Of a stretch of DNA of 64,000 nucleotides, positions 59,602 to 64,000 are shown piece after piece. Numbering within the stretch: the first letter of the stretch is position 1; each line of letters starts with the position of its first letter. The stretch is from NCBI GenBank assembly GCA_028876385.1, contig JAGWSF010000120.1, forward strand, positions 23,753-87,752. The letters run 5' to 3'. The stretch is from Acidobacteriota bacterium (GTDB taxonomy: Bacteria; Actinomycetota; Acidimicrobiia; Acidimicrobiales; Palsa-688). Both the position numbers and the translations under genes were made by a program. The notes under the pieces are model-generated. The model was not told the DNA's origin. It worked only from the letters and a program-made list of their open reading frames with translations, and made no database searches.

Positions 59602-61041
59602 GTGACCCCCTCGGGGCCGCCCGGCCGGTTGCCCGAGCGCGCCGACGTGACCATCATCGGTGCCGGAGTGGTCGGCGCCGCTATCGCCCGGGAGCTGAGC
59701 GCCTTGGACCTCGAGGTGGCGGTGGTGGAGAGCCGCCACGACGTCGGCGACGCCACCAGCAAGGCCAACACCGCCATCCTCCACACCGGCTTCGACGCCA
59801 CGCCCGGCACTTTGGAGTCGACGCTGGTCAGCCGGGGCTACGGGATGCTGCGCGACTACGCGCAGGTGGTCGGAATCCCGGTGGAGCAGACCGGGGCGGT
59901 ACTCGTGGCCTGGACGTCGGAGGAGTTGGCCGAGCTTCCGTCGCTGGAGCGCAAGGCCGCCGCCAACGGCTACACCGAGTCGGCGATGGTGGGCCCCGAA
60001 TCCTTGTACCGGGACGTGCCGGCCCTCGGGCCGGGGGCTCTCGGGGGCCTCACCGTGCCCGGAGAGTCGCTCATATGCAGCTGGACCACGGCCCTGGCCT
60101 TCGCCACCGAAGCCGTCGAGCGCGGCGCCCACCTCTGCCTCGGTTGCCGGGTGGAGGGTATTAGCCGCCAGGCGGAGCACACCGTGCTGCACACCACCAA
60201 CGGGGACCTGACCTCCCGCTGGGTGGTGAACGTCGCCGGGCTCGCTTCGGATGTGGTGGACGGCTGGTTCGGGTACCAGCGGTTCACCGTCACGCCCCGG
60301 CGGGGGGAGCTGCTGGTCTACGACAAGCAGGCCCGGTCCCTGGTCGACCGGATCGTGCTGCCGGTTCCGACGTCGAGAGGCAAGGGGGTGCTGGTGGCGC
60401 CCACCGTCTACGGCAACGTGATGCTCGGGCCCACCGCCGAGGATCGCGACGACCGCGACGACACCTCCACGTCGGAGACCGGGCTGTCCTTCCTCTTGGA
60501 GAAGGGGGCGACCATACTGCCCGCTCTGCTCGACGAAGAGGTCACGGCCGCCTACGCCGGGCTGCGGGCCGCGACCGAACACAAGGATTACGTGATCGAC
60601 GTGGACGCCGCCCAGCGCTACGCCGTGGTCGGCGGCATACGTTCGACGGGTCTCACCGCCAGCATGGCCATTGCCGGCCACGTCACCGCCGCCCTCCTCG
60701 ACGCCGGGCTGGACGCGCCACGCCGGCGCGCCCTCCCCGAGCCCCCCCGGATGCCCAACCTGGGCGAGAGCTTCCCGCGGCCCTACCAGCGGGCCGAGCT
60801 GGCCGCCACCGACGGGTCCTACGGCCAGGTCGTCTGCTTCTGCGAGCGGGTGACGGCCGGGGAGATCCGCGACGCTTTCGCCTCCACCATCCCCCCGACG
60901 TCCCTCGGCGGTCTCCGCCGCCGGACCCGGGCGCTCAACGGCCGCTGCCAGGGCTTCTACTGCGGCGCCGAAGTGCGCCGGCTGTTCGCCGCCTTCCAGG
61001 CCGGGACCGGTCCGTCGCCGGCCACCCGCGAGTCCCGGTGA
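59602..61041 (+). CDS. FAD-dependent glycerol-3-phosphate dehydrogenase-like protein with BFD domain
   Basis: The protein is about 479 aa. The FAD-binding VTIIGAGVVGAAIARELSALDLEVAVVE begins near residue 16. DAO/GlpA-like domains follow, and the C-terminus carries a BFD-type [2Fe-2S] cluster motif (CFCERV...GRCQGFYCG). GlpA of anaerobic-type dehydrogenases has this layout. GTG 59602 is preferred over TTG 59572. It overlaps the following FAD gene. Confidence 0.85.
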   Translation: MTPSGPPGRLPERADVTIIGAGVVGAAIARELSALDLEVAVVESRHDVGDATSKANTAILHTGFDATPGTLESTLVSRGYGMLRDYAQVVGIPVEQTGAVLVAWTSEELAELPSLERKAAANGYTESAMVGPESLYRDVPALGPGALGGLTVPGESLICSWTTALAFATEAVERGAHLCLGCRVEGISRQAEHTVLHTTNGDLTSRWVVNVAGLASDVVDGWFGYQRFTVTPRRGELLVYDKQARSLVDRIVLPVPTSRGKGVLVAPTVYGNVMLGPTAEDRDDRDDTSTSETGLSFLLEKGATILPALLDEEVTAAYAGLRAATEHKDYVIDVDAAQRYAVVGGIRSTGLTASMAIAGHVTAALLDAGLDAPRRRALPEPPRMPNLGESFPRPYQRAELAATDGSYGQVVCFCERVTAGEIRDAFASTIPPTSLGGLRRRTRALNGRCQGFYCGAEVRRLFAAFQAGTGPSPATRESR

Positions 61042-62312
61042 GCACCGGGACCGCCGGCCCGGCCACGCCGGTCACCCCCGAGGTGCTGATCGTGGGTGGG
61101 GGGCCCGCCGGCCTGACCGCCGCCCGCGTCCTCGCCGGTGCCCACCGCCGCCGGGTGCTGGTCGTCGAGCGTGAGCGCCAGGCTGGGGGGATCCCCCGGC
61201 ACTGTGACCACACCGGTTTCGGCCTGCGAGACCTCAGGCGGGTTCTGTCCGGGCCTTCCTACGCCGGCCGGCTGGTCGCCGCCGCGGAGGAGGCCGGAGC
61301 GGAGATTTGGGACGGGGCCACCGTCACCTCCTGGTCGGCCGGGCAGGGTGCGGAGGTGACCACGCCACGGGGGCTCTTCACCGTCCGGGCCGGGGCCACC
61401 GTGCTGGCCACCGGAGCGCGGGAGCGGTCCCGGCCGGCGCGGATGATCCCGGGCGACCGTCCCGAGGGCATCTACACCACCGGGCTGCTGCAGAACCTGG
61501 TCCATCTGCACCACGGACGGGTAGGGGAGCAGGCCGTGATTCTCGGGGCTGAGCTGGTCAGCTGGTCGGCCGCTCTGACCCTGCGCCAGGCGGGGTGCGA
61601 TGTGGTCGCCATGGTGACCGCCCACGAGCGGCCCGAGTCGTATTCGGCCTTGACCGCTCTCGGCCGACGGGCCCTGCGGTTCCCCGTGATCAGCGGGCAC
61701 CGGGTGGTGCGGATCATCGGGCGGGGCCGTCTCGAAGCGGTCGAGTTGGAGAACCTGGCGACCGGGCGGCGCCGCCTGCAGGGGTGCGACACCCTCGTCG
61801 TGACCGGCGACTGGGTTCCCGACATGGAGCTGGCCAGGGGCGGCGGCCTCGAACTCGACCGGGTCAGCCGTTCCCCCGTGGTGGACAGCGACCTGCGGAC
61901 GTCGGCGCCGGGCGTGTTCGCCGCCGGCAATCTCATCCACCCCGTCGACACCGCCGACGTAGCCGCCCTCGACGGCCGCCACGTCGCCCGGCCGGTGCTG
62001 CGATGGCTCGATGACCCCGTCGCCTGGCCGGGCCCCGAGGGGGCCCGCGTCGTGGCCCGCCCGCCGCTGCGCTGGATAAGTCCCGGCCGGGTCGCGACGG
62101 GCGCGCCCCCGAGGTCCCGTCACCTCGGCTGGGTGGATCGACGCATCGGGGTCCCGACGGTCACCGTGACTCAGGACGGGCGGGTCCTCGGTCGTCGCCG
62201 GCTGGCGTGGCCGGCGGCGCCCGGACGGGTGTTCCGGATCCCGTCCGACCTGTTCGCCGCGGCGTCTCCGGCGGGAGGCGACGTGGTGGTCGAAGTCGAT
62301 GGGCGCCCGTAG
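61038..62312 (+). CDS. FAD-dependent pyridine-nucleotide-disulfide-like oxidoreductase
   Basis: The 424-aa protein has a FAD-binding VLIVGGGPAGLTAARVLAG, a TGARERSRPARMIPGDRP segment, and a second nucleotide site VILGAELVSWSAALTLRQAG. FVFAAGN-like FAD contact (APGVFAAGNLIHPVDTADVAAL) is near the C-terminus. Such proteins pair with BFD-containing GlpA-like proteins to pass electrons on. GTG 61038 overlaps the preceding stop by 4 nt. Confidence 0.82.
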   Translation: MSTGTAGPATPVTPEVLIVGGGPAGLTAARVLAGAHRRRVLVVERERQAGGIPRHCDHTGFGLRDLRRVLSGPSYAGRLVAAAEEAGAEIWDGATVTSWSAGQGAEVTTPRGLFTVRAGATVLATGARERSRPARMIPGDRPEGIYTTGLLQNLVHLHHGRVGEQAVILGAELVSWSAALTLRQAGCDVVAMVTAHERPESYSALTALGRRALRFPVISGHRVVRIIGRGRLEAVELENLATGRRRLQGCDTLVVTGDWVPDMELARGGGLELDRVSRSPVVDSDLRTSAPGVFAAGNLIHPVDTADVAALDGRHVARPVLRWLDDPVAWPGPEGARVVARPPLRWISPGRVATGAPPRSRHLGWVDRRIGVPTVTVTQDGRVLGRRRLAWPAAPGRVFRIPSDLFAAASPAGGDVVVEVDGRP

Positions 62313-62325
62313 CGGGCGGGGGACT

Positions 62326-62409
62326 TACCATGGCGCGGTGCTCCTGACGGGCCCTGACCGAGGCCGCCGGGCGGCCCTCGCCGGACGGCCGCGGGGCCGG
62401 ACACGGTGA
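62326..62409 (+). CDS. Possible leaderless 23-codon upstream peptide
   Basis: TACCAT (62326-62331) ends 6 nt before a GTG at 62338. The resulting frame encodes MLLTGPDRGRRAALAGRPRGRTR and stops at a TGA (62407-62409) that overlaps the next gene's GTG (GTGA). It could be a translated leader that couples ribosomes to the CoA-ligase gene. Its Gly/Arg composition is also what random high-GC sequence gives. Confidence 0.35.
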   Translation, partial: YHGAVLLTGPDRGRRAALAGRPRGRTR

Positions 62410-63929
62410 CCTACCCGCTCGGGACCATCACCGAGGTGTTCGACCCGGTCGTCGGTGTCGACCCGTCTCGGCTGGCCCTGGTGACCCCCGCCGCCCGGCT
62501 CACTTACGCCGAGGTCGACGCGGCCGCCGACCGCGCCGCGGCGGCGCTGGCGGAGTTGGGGGTCGCCCCCGGGGACCGGGTGGCGGTGTCGCTGCCCAAC
62601 GACGTGGAGGTCGTCGCCGCGTTCCACGGCGTGATGCGCCTCGGCGCCATATACGTCGGGGTCAACCGGGCCCTCGCTGACGGGGAAGTCGCCGACGTGC
62701 TCGGGGCCTGCGCCCCGGCGGTGTTCCTCGCCGAGGACGAGCGCGCCGACCGCCACCGCGGGACCTGCCGGACGATTCCACTGGGCACTTCGGCGGCCAC
62801 CGCCGGGCGCAGTTGGAGGGACGCCACGGGGGCGGTATCGCCGGTGAGGTTCCCCGCCCCCGATCAGGACGCCCCGGCGGCCATCGCCTTCACGAGCGGT
62901 ACCACCGGCCGACCCAAGGGGGTGGTGCACTCCCAGCGCGGCCTCCTGCTCCCCGCCGCGGCCCTGGTGACGGGCCGCGGTTACGACTCGTCGCTTCGCA
63001 AGGGGGACTGCCTGCCGTTGACCATCCTCAACATGCAGGTGCTGACCACCCTGGTGACCGCCCGCGCCGGAGGCTGCTGCCTGCTCACCGACCGCCGGGA
63101 CGCCCGCGGCGTCGCCGAGTGGATCCACCGCGAGGAAGTGAACGTCTGGAACGGCGTCCCCGCCCAGCTCTACGACCTGGTCCACGACGACCACATCGAC
63201 CCGGAGCTCCTCCGCCCTCTGCGCGACCTCTGGAGCGGTGGGGGACCCTGCCCGGAGGAGCTCCGCGACGCCGTCGCGACCCGCTTCGGGCTGCGGGTGC
63301 ACCAGACCTACGGTCTCACGGAGGCCCCCACCGTGGTGACCATCGAGGAGGTCGGCGCCCCCAATGTCGCCGGTTCGAGCGGTACCCCGCTCGGTCACGT
63401 CGAGGTGGTGGTCCTCGACGGCGCCGGCCGGCAGGTATCCACCGGCGAGCTCGGCGAGATCACCGTACGGGCCAGTCGTATCGGCCCCTTCGCCGGGATG
63501 TACCACCCGACTCTGGGCTACTGGGAGGAAGGGAGTGTCCGGGCCCTGGGGAGCTCCGAGCTTGGCACCGGGGACATCGGCTATCTCGACGCCGGGGGGA
63601 ACCTGCACGTGCACGACCGCAAGAATCTGATGATCCTGCGGGGCGGAGCCAACGTCTACCCGGCCGAGGTGGAGCGGGTGATCCAAAGCCTGCCCGGCGT
63701 ACGAGCGTGTGCCGTGCTGGGGCTCGCCGACGCCCGGCTGGGTGAGACCGTGGCCGCCGTCGTGGAGATCGAGGCCGGTTGCGGTCTGAGCGGCGACGAC
63801 GTGACCCGCCACTGCCGGGGCCTCCTGGCCCGCTACAAGGTGCCCGAACGGGTGGTCCTGGTCGACTCGCTGGCTCGCAACGCCATGGGCAAAATCGCCC
63901 GCCAATCATTGGCTGCGCTCTTCGACTAG
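62406..63929 (+). CDS. Acyl-CoA synthetase (AMP-binding enzyme)
   Basis: The 507-aa adenylating enzyme has the AMP-binding P-loop IAFTSGTTGRPKGVVHS, the central TYGLTEAPTVV, the TGDIGYLDAGGNLHVHDRKNLMILRGGANVYPAEVE hinge block and the catalytic C-terminal Lys in NAMGKIAR. It activates a carboxylic acid to a CoA thioester. The acid is not predictable. GTG 62406 overlaps the stop of a 23-codon upstream frame. Confidence 0.92.
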   Translation: MTYPLGTITEVFDPVVGVDPSRLALVTPAARLTYAEVDAAADRAAAALAELGVAPGDRVAVSLPNDVEVVAAFHGVMRLGAIYVGVNRALADGEVADVLGACAPAVFLAEDERADRHRGTCRTIPLGTSAATAGRSWRDATGAVSPVRFPAPDQDAPAAIAFTSGTTGRPKGVVHSQRGLLLPAAALVTGRGYDSSLRKGDCLPLTILNMQVLTTLVTARAGGCCLLTDRRDARGVAEWIHREEVNVWNGVPAQLYDLVHDDHIDPELLRPLRDLWSGGGPCPEELRDAVATRFGLRVHQTYGLTEAPTVVTIEEVGAPNVAGSSGTPLGHVEVVVLDGAGRQVSTGELGEITVRASRIGPFAGMYHPTLGYWEEGSVRALGSSELGTGDIGYLDAGGNLHVHDRKNLMILRGGANVYPAEVERVIQSLPGVRACAVLGLADARLGETVAAVVEIEAGCGLSGDDVTRHCRGLLARYKVPERVVLVDSLARNAMGKIARQSLAALFD

Positions 63930-63960
63930 GCGAGCGGCCCGGGTGGGCGGCGCTGGCCGC

Positions 63961-64000
63961 CGGCGTCCCGGCCCCGGCCGGCGTCCCGGCCCCGGCCGGC
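63961..64000. repeat. 18-bp tandem repeat cut by the window end
   Basis: CGGCGTCCCGGCCCCGGC occurs at 63961-63978 and 63979-63996, followed by CGGC of a third copy at the very end. It lies 30 bp after the CoA-ligase stop and probably continues beyond the window. It may form a terminator hairpin. Confidence 0.75.

Overview
The window is about 64 kb of high-GC DNA from the chromosome of an actinomycete-type bacterium (Actinomycetota). The evidence is a complete conservon cluster with its P450, a VKOR plus thioredoxin-like pair, an F420-type (Ddn-like) reductase, CtaG, SpoIIE-type and RsbW-like regulators, frequent GTG starts, and several starts that sit 6-7 nt after a TANNNT hexamer, as in leaderless transcripts. 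A member of the Acidimicrobiia is plausible, but that is inference only.

Layout. Bases 2-1120 hold the end of a SpoIIE-type phosphatase gene. Bases 1284-17291 look like one integrated element of about 16 kb. A perfect 39-bp copy of the 5' half of tRNA-Ser(GCT) lies at its left end, the intact tRNA gene at its right end, and a tyrosine integrase just inside the right end. The cargo is a TetR/diiron oxygenase-like pair, two decayed genes (a kinase-like gene and a gene with an internal stop), a RES/Xre toxin-antitoxin pair between 23-bp direct repeats, a VapBC-like pair with a palindromic operator, an excisionase-like gene and an IS110 remnant. It also carries a galactose operon (GH42 beta-galactosidase, DeoR repressor, galT, galK and an alpha-galactosidase cut off after about 97 residues). 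The operon has a near-consensus promoter overlapped by a palindrome.

Bases 17376-28185 carry housekeeping and envelope genes: a methyltransferase, a YceI-like protein, an amidase, an MFS transporter, an anti-sigma-type ATPase, a VKOR/thioredoxin-like pair, a PF10118-like protein, a ketopantoate reductase-like protein and an S4 protein. Bases 28361-34745 are a conservon (sensor kinase, roadblock, DUF742, GTPase, P450) preceded by an overlapping coiled-coil protein with a Walker-B-like motif. Bases 34602-38933 carry CtaG, a Ddn-like reductase, a GIY-YIG-like protein, a tiny zinc-finger protein and a membrane HD-GYP protein.

Bases 39010-51822 form one leftward run of eleven tightly packed genes: three glycosyltransferases, a deacetylase, two nucleotide-sugar dehydrogenases, an epimerase, an ABC exporter, a histidine phosphatase and a histidine kinase/response regulator pair. 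This is probably a polysaccharide or surface-glycan locus with its own sensor. A 16-bp palindrome lies just upstream of it. Bases 52004-56204 are a leftward alcohol dehydrogenase/TetR/phosphotransferase/lipocalin-like cluster. From 56394 to the end, rightward genes encode an LCP ligase, a glycerol kinase-like protein, a BFD-containing FAD dehydrogenase, a second FAD oxidoreductase and an acyl-CoA synthetase.
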